This document shows positions 35,646-43,327 of a stretch of DNA of 64,000 nt, piece by piece. The DNA comes from Alphaproteobacteria bacterium (lineage in GTDB: Bacteria > Myxococcota_A > UBA796 > GCA-2862545), in contig JACKET010000002.1 of the NCBI GenBank assembly GCA_020632875.1, positions 310,001-374,000 on the forward strand. The letters are read 5' to 3'. Positions within the stretch are counted from its first letter, which is position 1; the number at the start of each line of letters is the position of its first letter. The notes under the pieces are model-generated. The model did not search any database, was not told the origin of the DNA, and saw only the letters and a list, made by a program, of their open reading frames with translations. The translations under genes and the position numbers were made by a program.

Positions 35646-37501
35646 AGGCCAGGATCGCGCTGTTCGCAGCGCTCGTCGCGTGCAAGAGCGACGCGCCCGT
35701 CGAGACCGACCCTCCCACGCCGGGCGAAGCCGCGGGGCTCGTCGGCGACCACCCGCTGAACCCGTTCCCCGTGGGCGTTCTGCACATGGCGGATGGCCAC
35801 CTGGCGCTGAATCCCGACGACTTCGACCTCACCACGGCCACCCCGCTCGCCGCCGACCGGCTCGCCTGGCGCACGGGCTTCTCGCCCGCGCAGACCTCGG
35901 TGCTGGCGCTGCCCGACCTCGACCCGTCGGGGTTCCCCACGTGGCGGGCACCGACGCCCGGCGAGGGCAGCGTGCGCCTCGCCGACCTCACCGACGACGT
36001 GTGGCTGCCCGTCTTCGCCGAGCTCGACGCGCACCCCGACGCCGAGCCCACGCTCCTCGTCCGCCCGCTCGTCGCGGTCCCGTACGGCCACCAGGTCGCC
36101 GTGGTCGTCACGACCGACGCCACGCCCCGCGTCGAGCGCTTCGGCGCGCTGCTCTCCGACTCTCCACCCGCGGATCTCGCGGGGCACGCGGCGCACTTCC
36201 AGGGTCTCGTCGACGAGCTCGTCGCGCTCGGCACGAACCCCGACGACATCGCCATCGCGTGGGACTACCCGGTGGGCGACGGCACGACGCCGATGCGCTC
36301 CGTCTGGTCGCAGACGGCGCTCCCCACGAGCTGGTCGTTCGACGAGGTCCGCAACGCCGACGACGGCGACACCGTGGTCGCTTCGACGTTCCGCGCGGCC
36401 ACCGGCACCTACGCCGTCACGGACTTCCTCGTCGACGACGCGAGCCTCCAGCTCGGTGCAGACGGCTCCGTCACGCCCACGGGCACCGCAGACGCCCTGC
36501 TGTACGTTCACATCCCCGAGTCCGTCGCGGATGCGCCCGCGGGCACGGTCCCCGTGCTGCTGATGGGGCACGGCATCTTCAGCGAGCCGGCGAACTACCT
36601 CGACGACCCCGACGACCCGAGCCACGTCGTGAAGGTCGCCGACGACGCCGGGTTCATCGTGGTCGCGACGATCTGGCGCGGGCTCTCGTTCCCCGACCGC
36701 ACGGGCGCCATCGCCGCGGCGCAGGACTTCGCGAAGATCTACGAGGTGACCGACCGCCTCGTGCAGGGGCAGGGCAACGTCGCCGAGCTCATCCGGCTCG
36801 TGAAAGAGGGCGACCTGCTCTCCGACCCCGTGTTCCAGGGCCGCCAGGGCCAGGCCCTCGCCGACGCCGCGCACCTCCGGTACTACGGCATCTCCCTCGG
36901 CGGCATCCAGGGCGCCGTCATGCTCGCGAACGACCCGCCGCTCGACGGCGCGGTGCTCCACGTCGGCGGCTCCACCTGGTCCACGATGCTCGAGCGCAGC
37001 TCCAACTGGACCGCCTTCGAGCTGTTCCTCGACGCCACCACCCCCGATCCGCTCGTCCGGCAGCGGCTCTACGCGGCCTCGCAGCTGTGGTGGGACTCCG
37101 CCGACCCCATCGCCTACACCGCCGATCTCGCGCAGCGCGACTTCCTCCTCCAGGAATCGCTCGGCGACGAGCAGGTGCCCAACATGACGACCCGCACGCT
37201 CGCGCGCTCCATCGGCCTGCCGCAGCTCACGCCCGCCGTCGAGCCCGTCTGGGGCCTCGATCCCGCGGCGGCCCCGCTCCCCGTGGGCTCGCGGGCCTAC
37301 GTGCAGTTCGACCCGCAGGTCGGCCTGCCGCCCGACACGAACCGCCCGGCGCCCATCACCGAGGCGCACGACATCCCGCGCACGTGGGACCTCACCGCGA
37401 ACCACCAGACGCGCGACTTCCTCGCGGTCGGCAGCGAAGGCCAGGTGAACCACTACTGCGGCGCCGATCCGTGCACGGCGGCCAACGCGGGAACCCCGTG
37501 A
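35642..37501 (+). CDS. Lipid-anchored alpha/beta hydrolase (lipase/esterase-like)
   Basis: 619 residues. A short signal ends in LVAC, a lipobox. The nucleophile elbow is GISLGG (Ser about 418) inside RYYGISLGGIQGAVM, and an oxyanion segment LLMGHGIFSE lies upstream. A long N-terminal domain of about 270 residues precedes the hydrolase core, as seen in large secreted lipase-like proteins of Myxococcota. Cys residues at the extreme C terminus (YCGADPC) may form a disulfide. The ATG overlaps the methylase stop, and its stop overlaps the next GTG. Confidence 0.7.
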   Translation: MKARIALFAALVACKSDAPVETDPPTPGEAAGLVGDHPLNPFPVGVLHMADGHLALNPDDFDLTTATPLAADRLAWRTGFSPAQTSVLALPDLDPSGFPTWRAPTPGEGSVRLADLTDDVWLPVFAELDAHPDAEPTLLVRPLVAVPYGHQVAVVVTTDATPRVERFGALLSDSPPADLAGHAAHFQGLVDELVALGTNPDDIAIAWDYPVGDGTTPMRSVWSQTALPTSWSFDEVRNADDGDTVVASTFRAATGTYAVTDFLVDDASLQLGADGSVTPTGTADALLYVHIPESVADAPAGTVPVLLMGHGIFSEPANYLDDPDDPSHVVKVADDAGFIVVATIWRGLSFPDRTGAIAAAQDFAKIYEVTDRLVQGQGNVAELIRLVKEGDLLSDPVFQGRQGQALADAAHLRYYGISLGGIQGAVMLANDPPLDGAVLHVGGSTWSTMLERSSNWTAFELFLDATTPDPLVRQRLYAASQLWWDSADPIAYTADLAQRDFLLQESLGDEQVPNMTTRTLARSIGLPQLTPAVEPVWGLDPAAAPLPVGSRAYVQFDPQVGLPPDTNRPAPITEAHDIPRTWDLTANHQTRDFLAVGSEGQVNHYCGADPCTAANAGTP

Positions 37502-38229
37502 AGAGCCGCGTCGAGCGCGCCTACGAGGTCGTGGTCGAAGGCGGGGGCGTGAGCCCGGTCGTGCTGTGCTGCGAGCACGCGTCCAACGCGCTCCCCGCGG
37601 GCATGGAGTGGGGGAGGGACGCCTGGATCGAGCCGACCCACTGGGCCTGGGACCCGGGAGCCGCGCTGGTCACCCGCGACCTGACGAAGGCGTTCCAGAG
37701 CCGCGCCGTGCTCTCCCGCGTGAGCCGGCTCGTCATCGACACGAACCGCCCGCTCTACAGCCAGACGCTGTTCCGCGACGTGGCCGACGGGCACCCGGTG
37801 TTCCTGAACGTCGGGCTGCCCGACCGCGACCGCGGCCAGCGCGTGCTGGACTGGTGGGAGCCCTACCACGAGGCCCTCTCGGCGTCGTGCGCCTGGGCGC
37901 CGGCCGAGGTGCTGTTGTCGGTGCACAGCTTCACGCCGGTCTACGAGGGGAACGTGCGCGACGTCGAGCTCGGCGTGCTGTTCGAGTCGGCGGACGACCT
38001 GGCTGCCGAGGTGATGCGCGCGCTGCGGCCGAGTGGGCTCGTGATCCGCGCGAACGAGCCGTGGTCGGGCAAGGGCGGCATGATGTTCAGCTGCTACAAG
38101 CACGCCCGCGAGAACGGCATGCAGGCGCTCGAGCTCGAGCTCCGCCAGGATCTGCTCGCCATCCCCGAGAAGCGCGCGCACATCACGCAGCACGTCGAGC
38201 GCGCGCTGCGCGAGGTCCTGGGGTTCTGA
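37498..38229 (+). CDS. N-formylglutamate amidohydrolase family protein
   Basis: 243 residues. VVLCCEHASNALP near the N terminus, RVSRLVIDTNRP and LLSVHSFTPVYEGNVRDVELGVLF are diagnostic blocks of the PF05013 family (CEHAGxxxP, DxNR, SxHSFTP). The family includes N-formylglutamate deformylases of histidine degradation and predicted zinc amidohydrolases; His/Glu ligands in these blocks are present. No hut genes are nearby, so the exact substrate is unclear. GTG overlaps the previous stop by 4 bases, and TGA overlaps the following ATG by one. Confidence 0.75.
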   Translation: MKSRVERAYEVVVEGGGVSPVVLCCEHASNALPAGMEWGRDAWIEPTHWAWDPGAALVTRDLTKAFQSRAVLSRVSRLVIDTNRPLYSQTLFRDVADGHPVFLNVGLPDRDRGQRVLDWWEPYHEALSASCAWAPAEVLLSVHSFTPVYEGNVRDVELGVLFESADDLAAEVMRALRPSGLVIRANEPWSGKGGMMFSCYKHARENGMQALELELRQDLLAIPEKRAHITQHVERALREVLGF

Positions 38230-38603
38230 TGCGGCACCTGTGGATTCCGGCCTTCGTGCTCGGCGCCGCGTTGGGCGCGGTGCCGACGTTCGCCGCGACG
38301 TACGCGGTCTGGCTGTCGGACCTCGACGACTGGGAGGTCGAGAAGGCCGTGCGGACGCGGCTCGGGCTCGACCTCGACCCACCCTGCGATCCCGCGACGT
38401 TCGACCGCGAACAGGTCGAGTGCATGCCCTGCGCGCTCCGCGACCTCGAGCCGGGCGCCACGATCGGGCCCGCAGACGTGGAATGGCGTGTCTGGCCGCA
38501 GCCCTACCTCCCGAACGAGGCGGTCCGCAGGGACGTGGTGGGGCGCGTGGTGGGCGAGCGGCTGCTCCGGGGCGAGCTGTTCCGCGAGGAGAAGCTCCGA
38601 TGA
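38229..38603 (+). CDS. Membrane-anchored SAF-domain-like protein
   Basis: 124 residues. An N-terminal signal/anchor helix (PAFVLGAALGAVPTFAATYAVW) is followed by a soluble part with ALRDLEPGATIGPADVEWRVWP and VVGRVVGERLLRGELFREEKL, which match the two halves of a SAF/CpaB N-terminal-like domain (bipartite addressing domain seen in flagellar FlgA and pilus CpaB proteins). It overlaps the next gene, a second SAF protein, by ATGA. Likely partners at the envelope; function unknown. Confidence 0.55.
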   Translation: MRHLWIPAFVLGAALGAVPTFAATYAVWLSDLDDWEVEKAVRTRLGLDLDPPCDPATFDREQVECMPCALRDLEPGATIGPADVEWRVWPQPYLPNEAVRRDVVGRVVGERLLRGELFREEKLR

Positions 38604-39490
38604 ACGCCGTTCGCATCCCGTTCGCGGCGCTGATGGGCCTCGTGGTGGGCGCCCTCGTCGGGCCGCTGCTCGTGGTGCCCGTCGAAGCGGTGATGCGGAT
38701 ACGCGCGGCGGTGCTGCAGGACCAGCGGCGGATCGAGGACACCGTCATGGTGATCGTGTACGCCCGGGAGCTGCAGGCGGGCACGGTCGTCCGGGAGGAG
38801 GACCTCTTCGCCGTCGAGACCCCGGTGTGGCTCGCCCGGGACGGGTGGTTGCTCTCGCCCGAGCACGTCGTCGGGATGGAGACCACGGAGCGGGCGCTCC
38901 CGAACGAGTTCGTCCGCCGGGAGCGGCTCGTCGTGCCCGACGGAGACGGGCCGGAGGCGAGGGTGTCCGCCGTGCGGTGGGCGGCGCTGGGCTGCGTGGG
39001 GGGCTGGGACGCCGGTGCCTGCGGTCGGATCCGCGACACGGTGCGACAGGCGGTCGGGGTCGGCGACGGTGCGACGGCGGGTGCCGCCGCCGAGATCCTG
39101 GAGCAGCGACACCTCGTGCCGGAGCGCAGCCCGCTCGTGGCGCGGCTCGCCGAGACCCGTGCAGCGCTGCCTCCGCCGCTCCCCCCGATGCAGGACGACG
39201 CGGGCGCGCGCCCGACGATCTGGCGGTTCGACGCGGCACGGGACGCCCGTTCACACTGCACCCGTGCGCGGAAAGACCCGGAAGGCGCCGTCCGACTGAA
39301 GGAGCAGCCCGTCCCGCGCGCGGACCTGCGCGACGAGCTCCTGGCCTGGGCGGGCGACGCCATCCCCGCGGAGGACCTGGCCCGGTGGGACGCCGGAGGC
39401 CCCTTCGTGCGGTGCGTCGGCGCGAAGCCCCTGACCGTGCAGGAGCTCGACGCGCTGTGGGTCGACGTGGGGCTTCAGTCGAGGCGCTGA
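38600..39490 (+). CDS. Second membrane-anchored SAF-domain-like protein
   Basis: 296 residues. A membrane segment at about 7-32, then ARELQAGTVVREEDLFAVETPVW and VVGMETTERALPNEFVRRERL, the same SAF-like halves as in the preceding gene. The remaining 180 residues include a helical linker and four Cys (ALGCVGGWDAGACG and two later Cys). Its 3' end overlaps the convergent parvulin gene by 16 bases. The tandem pair suggests a two-part envelope complex, perhaps related to pilus or flagellar chaperones. Confidence 0.55.
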   Translation: MNAVRIPFAALMGLVVGALVGPLLVVPVEAVMRIRAAVLQDQRRIEDTVMVIVYARELQAGTVVREEDLFAVETPVWLARDGWLLSPEHVVGMETTERALPNEFVRRERLVVPDGDGPEARVSAVRWAALGCVGGWDAGACGRIRDTVRQAVGVGDGATAGAAAEILEQRHLVPERSPLVARLAETRAALPPPLPPMQDDAGARPTIWRFDAARDARSHCTRARKDPEGAVRLKEQPVPRADLRDELLAWAGDAIPAEDLARWDAGGPFVRCVGAKPLTVQELDALWVDVGLQSRR

Positions 39491-39792
39491 ATCACGTGCC
39501 AGCCGAACTGCGTGCGTGTGATCGGGGCGATCGCGCCGACCTCGCTGGCCTTCACGGCCGCTTCGAACTCCGGCTCCATGTCGCCCGCCAGGAAGTGCCC
39601 GAGGTCTCCGCCATCGGCGCCCGACGGGCAGTCGGAGTGCACCCGTGCGAGGTCGGCGAAGCTCTCGCCCGACTTGATGCGCAGCCGCAGCTCGACGGCC
39701 ATCTGGTACGCCTCTTCACGGGTGCGCTCGACGCGGCGTCGCGATGGCGGCCAGTAACCCTTGAATTCGACGAGGATGTGCCGAGCGCGCAC
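39475..39792 (-). CDS. Parvulin-type peptidyl-prolyl cis-trans isomerase
   Basis: 105 residues, essentially a single PpiC/rotamase domain: RARHILVEFKG at the start, the SFADLARVHSDCPSGADGGDLGHF block and FGWHVIQRLD at the end are the standard parvulin motifs (HIL, SDCPS, GGDLG, GWHxI). No signal peptide is visible, so a cytoplasmic single-domain parvulin is likely. It converges and overlaps with the SAF gene. Confidence 0.85.
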   Translation of the reverse strand: MRARHILVEFKGYWPPSRRRVERTREEAYQMAVELRLRIKSGESFADLARVHSDCPSGADGGDLGHFLAGDMEPEFEAAVKASEVGAIAPITRTQFGWHVIQRLD

Positions 39793-39866
39793 GGAGTCCG
39801 CTCCTGGGGCCGACGGATGTTAGACCGTATCACCTCGCGGCCCGGCGCCGCGCCAGGAGCCCCGGC

Positions 39867-40940
39867 ATGACCGATACCGACGCGACCTCGACCGACATCC
39901 ACGAGTGGGTGCAGGAGTACTACGGCGAGATCCTCAAGGCGAGCGAAGACCTCAAGACCAACGCGTGCTGCGCGATGGGTGCTCCGCCGCCGCGGATCGC
40001 GGCCGCGCTGCGCAACGTCCACGACGACGTGCTCTCGCGGTTCTACGGCTGCGGGTTCCCCATCCCCGAGGCCGTCGAGGGCAGGCGCATCGTCGATCTG
40101 GGCTGTGGCACGGGCCGCGACGTGTACCTGCTCGCGCAGCTCGCCGGGGCGAAGGGCTTCGTGCACGGCGTCGACATGACGCCCTCGCAGCTCGAGGTCG
40201 CCAACCGCACCCGCGACTGGCACGCCAACCGCTTCGGGTTCGAAGCGTCGAACGTCGACTTCACCCAGGGCTACATCGAGGATCTGTCGTTCATCGAAGA
40301 CGACAGCGTCGACATCGTCGTGTCGAACTGCGTGGTGAACCTCTCGCCGCGCAAAGACCTCGTGCTGAAAGAGGTCTTCCGCATCCTGAAGCCCGGCGGC
40401 GAGTTCTACTTCTCCGACGTCTTCGTCGACCGTCGCCTGCCGCGCGAGGTCGCGTTCGACCCGGTCCTGCACAGCGAGTGCCTCGGTGGGGCGATGTACG
40501 ACTTCGACTTCGAGCAGCTCGCCAAGGCCGTGGGCTTCAAGGATCCGCGCGCCATCGACCGCGCGCCCATCACCATCCAGAACCACGAGATCGAGCAGAA
40601 GGTCGGCGCGGCGCGGTTCACGTCGATCACGCTGCGGCTCTTCAAGCTCCCCGATCTCGAGGCGCGCTGCGAAGACTACGGCCAGATCGCCATCTACCGC
40701 CGCGAGATCGACGGGGTCGGCAAGGTCTTCACCCTCGACGACCACCACCTGTTCGAGCTGAACCGCCCCGAGCGCGTGTGCGGGAACACGGCGGCGATGC
40801 TGCGCGACACCCGCTTCGGCGAGCACTTCGAGGTCGTGGGCGACGAGTCCGTGCACTACGGGGTGTTCGACTGCGGGCCGACGATGGCCGCGCAGCAGTA
40901 CCAGACGGCGGCGGCCGCGAGCTCCGCGAGCTGTTGCTGA
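39867..40940 (+). CDS. arsM: Arsenite S-adenosylmethionine methyltransferase (ArsM)
   Basis: 357 residues. The N terminus LKTNACC (Cys34, Cys35) and RFYGCGFPIPEA, the SAM motif DLGCGTGRDVYLLAQL, GVDMTPSQLEVA, and SNCVVNLS (Cys155) plus HSECLGGA (Cys205) are the ArsM signature, with Cys155 and Cys205 as the As(III)-binding pair. It converts As(III) to methylated, partly volatile arsenicals. No arsR or other ars gene lies beside it. It also ends in a Cys-Cys pair. The following MAPEG protein appears translationally overlapped. Confidence 0.85.
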   Translation: MTDTDATSTDIHEWVQEYYGEILKASEDLKTNACCAMGAPPPRIAAALRNVHDDVLSRFYGCGFPIPEAVEGRRIVDLGCGTGRDVYLLAQLAGAKGFVHGVDMTPSQLEVANRTRDWHANRFGFEASNVDFTQGYIEDLSFIEDDSVDIVVSNCVVNLSPRKDLVLKEVFRILKPGGEFYFSDVFVDRRLPREVAFDPVLHSECLGGAMYDFDFEQLAKAVGFKDPRAIDRAPITIQNHEIEQKVGAARFTSITLRLFKLPDLEARCEDYGQIAIYRREIDGVGKVFTLDDHHLFELNRPERVCGNTAAMLRDTRFGEHFEVVGDESVHYGVFDCGPTMAAQQYQTAAAASSASCC

Positions 40941-41317
40941 CGCTCACGGCGCTCTACGGGGCGGCGTGCACCGCGCTGCTCGTCGGGCTCGCGGTGCGCG
41001 TGTCGCTCGCGCGGCTCCGGCGCGCCGAGAACGACGTCGTGCGGCTCGTGGCGCGGGTGCACGCGAACGCGGCCGAGAACGTGCCGATCTTCCTCATCCT
41101 GTTCGCGGTGGCCGAGCTCAACGGCGCCGCGGCGTGGGCGCTGCACGGCCTCGGCGTGGGGTTCCTCGTGGCGCGGGTGCTGCACGCGGTCGGGCTGTCG
41201 CGCTCGGCGGGTCGGTCGGTGCCGCGATTCGTGGGGATCAGCCTCAACTGGACGCTGATCGCCGCGCTTGCGGCCTACGGTGCGTGGCTCGCGCTCACAC
41301 CAGCTGCTGGCGCTTGA
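40934..41317 (+). CDS. MAPEG-family membrane protein
   Basis: 127 residues with four hydrophobic helices. Blocks ARVHANAAENVPIFLILFAVAELNG and LVARVLHAVGLS match the MAPEG (glutathione-dependent eicosanoid and glutathione metabolism) family, with the RxHxNxxE motif. It begins at TTG 40934 (or CTG 40937) inside the end of arsM, so translation is coupled. It overlaps the convergent zntB gene by 23 bases. Confidence 0.75.
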   Translation: MLTLTALYGAACTALLVGLAVRVSLARLRRAENDVVRLVARVHANAAENVPIFLILFAVAELNGAAAWALHGLGVGFLVARVLHAVGLSRSAGRSVPRFVGISLNWTLIAALAAYGAWLALTPAAGA

Positions 41318-42251
41318 ACCACATCCACTCGACGAGCCCCATCACGCACAGCACCAGCGTGACGATGCCGAACGCGAAGGGCGAATCCGTGCCGGGCATC
41401 CCGCCGACGTTGATGCCCAGCAGGCCGGTGAGCAGCCCGAGCGGCAGGAAGATCGCCGTGATCACCGAGAGCACGTAGAGCGTCTGGTTCATCTGCTCCG
41501 ACAGGCGGTTCGTCAGCTCTTCGCTCGTGACGGACGCGCGCTCGCGGGTGGAGTCGAGTGTCTCGAGGTAGCGCGTGACGCGGTCGCCGGTCTCGCGGAG
41601 GTTCGCTCGATGCGCGTCGTTCAGCCAGGTGACGCGCTCGGAGTAGAGGCGGCCGATCGTCTCGCGCTGGGGGGCGAGGTACCGACGGATCGCGATGGCC
41701 TTGCGGCGCAGGTCGGCCAGCTTGGCGCGCGGCTCGCGCGTGTGGGCCTGGAGCACGATCTCCTCCAGCTCGTCGCAGTCGTCTTCGAGCTCGGTGACGT
41801 GGTCGCCGATGCGGACGAGCAGGCGCTCCACGATGTCGATGAGCAGATCGCCCGCGTCGACGGGGCCGTTGCCGGCCTGCAGCGTGGCGTGCACGTCGAT
41901 GGCGGCCTGGACATGGCGTCGGCGGACGGTGATCACGCGGCCCGCCTCGAACCACATGCGCAGGGCCACCATGTCCTCGGGCTCGCTGTCGGTCGCGACG
42001 TTGATGCCGCGGAGGTTGATGAACAGCGCGTCGCCCGCGACGAGGCTGCGGGGACGCGTGTCGCCGGCGAGCAACGCCTCGACGAGCACCTCGTCGAGCC
42101 CGCTGGAGGTGCGCACCCACGCCGCCTGCTCCGCGTCGGTCTGGTCGAGGTGGAGCCACAGGACGCCGTTCGCGGGCGCCTCCCAGGTCGTCGCTGCGGT
42201 CGCGCCGCCCCTCCCGTCGAGCAACACCGCGTGGATCGGCTTCATCCGCAC
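41295..42251 (-). CDS. zntB: CorA-superfamily divalent cation transporter, ZntB-like
   Basis: 318 residues. A cytoplasmic domain rich in charged coiled helices precedes two C-terminal membrane segments (about 255-275 and 287-307). The pore motif is GINVGGMPG; the classical CorA GMN has become GMP, in the GINxGGxPG context typical of ZntB zinc transporters. Expected to move zinc or related divalent cations. ATG at 42251 (or 42245) starts it, divergent from the selenoprotein candidate gene. Confidence 0.75.
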   Translation of the reverse strand: MRMKPIHAVLLDGRGGATAATTWEAPANGVLWLHLDQTDAEQAAWVRTSSGLDEVLVEALLAGDTRPRSLVAGDALFINLRGINVATDSEPEDMVALRMWFEAGRVITVRRRHVQAAIDVHATLQAGNGPVDAGDLLIDIVERLLVRIGDHVTELEDDCDELEEIVLQAHTREPRAKLADLRRKAIAIRRYLAPQRETIGRLYSERVTWLNDAHRANLRETGDRVTRYLETLDSTRERASVTSEELTNRLSEQMNQTLYVLSVITAIFLPLGLLTGLLGINVGGMPGTDSPFAFGIVTLVLCVMGLVEWMWFKRQQLV

Positions 42252-42325
42252 CTCCGCGCCGGTCCTATCGCGATGGGAGGCCGCGGGCGGAGCGAGACGT
42301 GCGGACGCGCGGTATGCTCCCGTCC

Positions 42326-43267
42326 ATGAGAGCCCTTCCCCTGTCCCTCCTGGTGCTTCTCGGGTGTCCCACCACAGACGACCCGGCCGAAGAGACCGAC
42401 ACCGACACGGATGCCGACACCGACGCGGATTCCGACACGGATGCCGACTCCGACAGCGATGCCGACTCCGACAGCGACGCCGACACCGACAGCGACGCCG
42501 ACACCGATGCGGATTCCGACAGCGACACCGATGCGGATTCCGACAGCGACACCGACGCCGATTCGGACTCCGACGCGGATACCGACACCGATGCGGATAC
42601 CGATTCCGACACCGACGCGGATACCGACAGCGACACGGATGCCGACACCGACACCGACACGGTGACCGCGTGCTACCCCGCCGGTGCCGTCGAGCCGATG
42701 GCCGAGTGCGAGGTCCTCGCGAGCTACAGCTGGCCCGAGGCCCGGCACCGCGACGGCGTCCGCCAGGCGCCCCTCGCGCTGGGCCACGTGCCGTGTGCGT
42801 CCGACCCGGTCATCGACTGGAGCCCGTTCGACGTGCTCCTGTTCGTCTCCATCCCCGCCTGGTGACCCACCTGTCGAAGCCACGCCGTGAGCGTGGCGCA
42901 AGTGGAAGACGACATCATCGCAGCCGGGGCCGAGATCATCTGGGTCCTCGAAGCCGACGCCTCGGGCGTCGCGGGCACTGCGGCCTCCTGCATGGCCTTC
43001 TTCGACCAGTTCCCGACGCAGTACGGGGTCTCGGTCGACCAGGGCTGGTGCGTGGGCGACGGCCAGACCATCCCGACGCCGGGCACGTTCGACAACTCGC
43101 CGTTCAGCGTGGGCCGTGGCTTCGATCTCATCGTGCCGCGCGACACGATGCGCATCGAGCTCGCGTCGAGCCACGGTAGCCCCAGCGGCAACGACAACCT
43201 CTCGGGCGCCGACATCCTGGCCGAGGTCCAGGCCATCGTCGCCGGGCAGACCTGCACGACGCCCTGA
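42326..43267 (+). CDS. Candidate selenoprotein: Asp-rich lipoprotein with thioredoxin-like domain (Sec at TGA 42863-42865)
   Basis: Reading frame 2 runs from ATG 42326 through an in-frame TGA at 42863-42865 to TGA at 43265-43267; the frame does not shift. The product would be 313 residues with Sec180. The N terminus ends in LLVLLGC (lipobox); residues about 25-110 are Asp/Thr/Ser/Ala repeats. The rest looks like a thioredoxin-fold domain: VLLFVSIPAW-U-PTCRSHA, followed by GAEIIWVLEADASG and FDLIVPRDTMRIE. U180-P-T-C183 replaces the Cys-x-x-Cys of TlpA/thioredoxin-type proteins. A matching SECIS hairpin follows directly (separate entry). Alternatives are a sequencing error or a pseudogene, but no other disruption is visible. 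Function: periplasmic or surface thiol redox, inferred. Confidence 0.8.
42395..42660 (+). repeat. GAC/GAT-rich hexamer repeat (Asp-Thr/Asp-Ser/Asp-Ala stalk)
   Basis: About 45 consecutive 6-bp units coding DT, DA or DS inside the selenoprotein candidate gene. The units vary at synonymous positions. It forms an acidic, probably extended spacer between the lipid anchor and the redox domain. Confidence 0.85.
42879..42897 (+). promoter_or_regulatory. Predicted bacterial SECIS hairpin
   Basis: A perfect 7-bp stem: GCCACGC (42879-42885) pairs with GCGTGGC (42891-42897), with loop CGTGA. The apical loop starts 20 bases after the TGA at 42863-42865 and has a G among its first two loop bases, both within the published bacterial SECIS consensus (loop 16-37 nt from UGA, a G in the first two loop positions). 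It should recruit SelB to decode UGA as selenocysteine. Confidence 0.75.
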
Positions 43268-43327
43268 GACAGCGAGGTCCCCGGCCCTCCACACGGACGA
43301 CCGGAGACCTCGACCCGCGACCGAACG

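Noticed and set aside
42326..42865. Asp-rich lipoprotein truncated by a stop (pseudogene or frameshift)
   Set aside because: The frame continues unchanged to 43267 with good coding character, and the TGA coincides with a redox Cys position and a SECIS hairpin. Selenocysteine explains it better.
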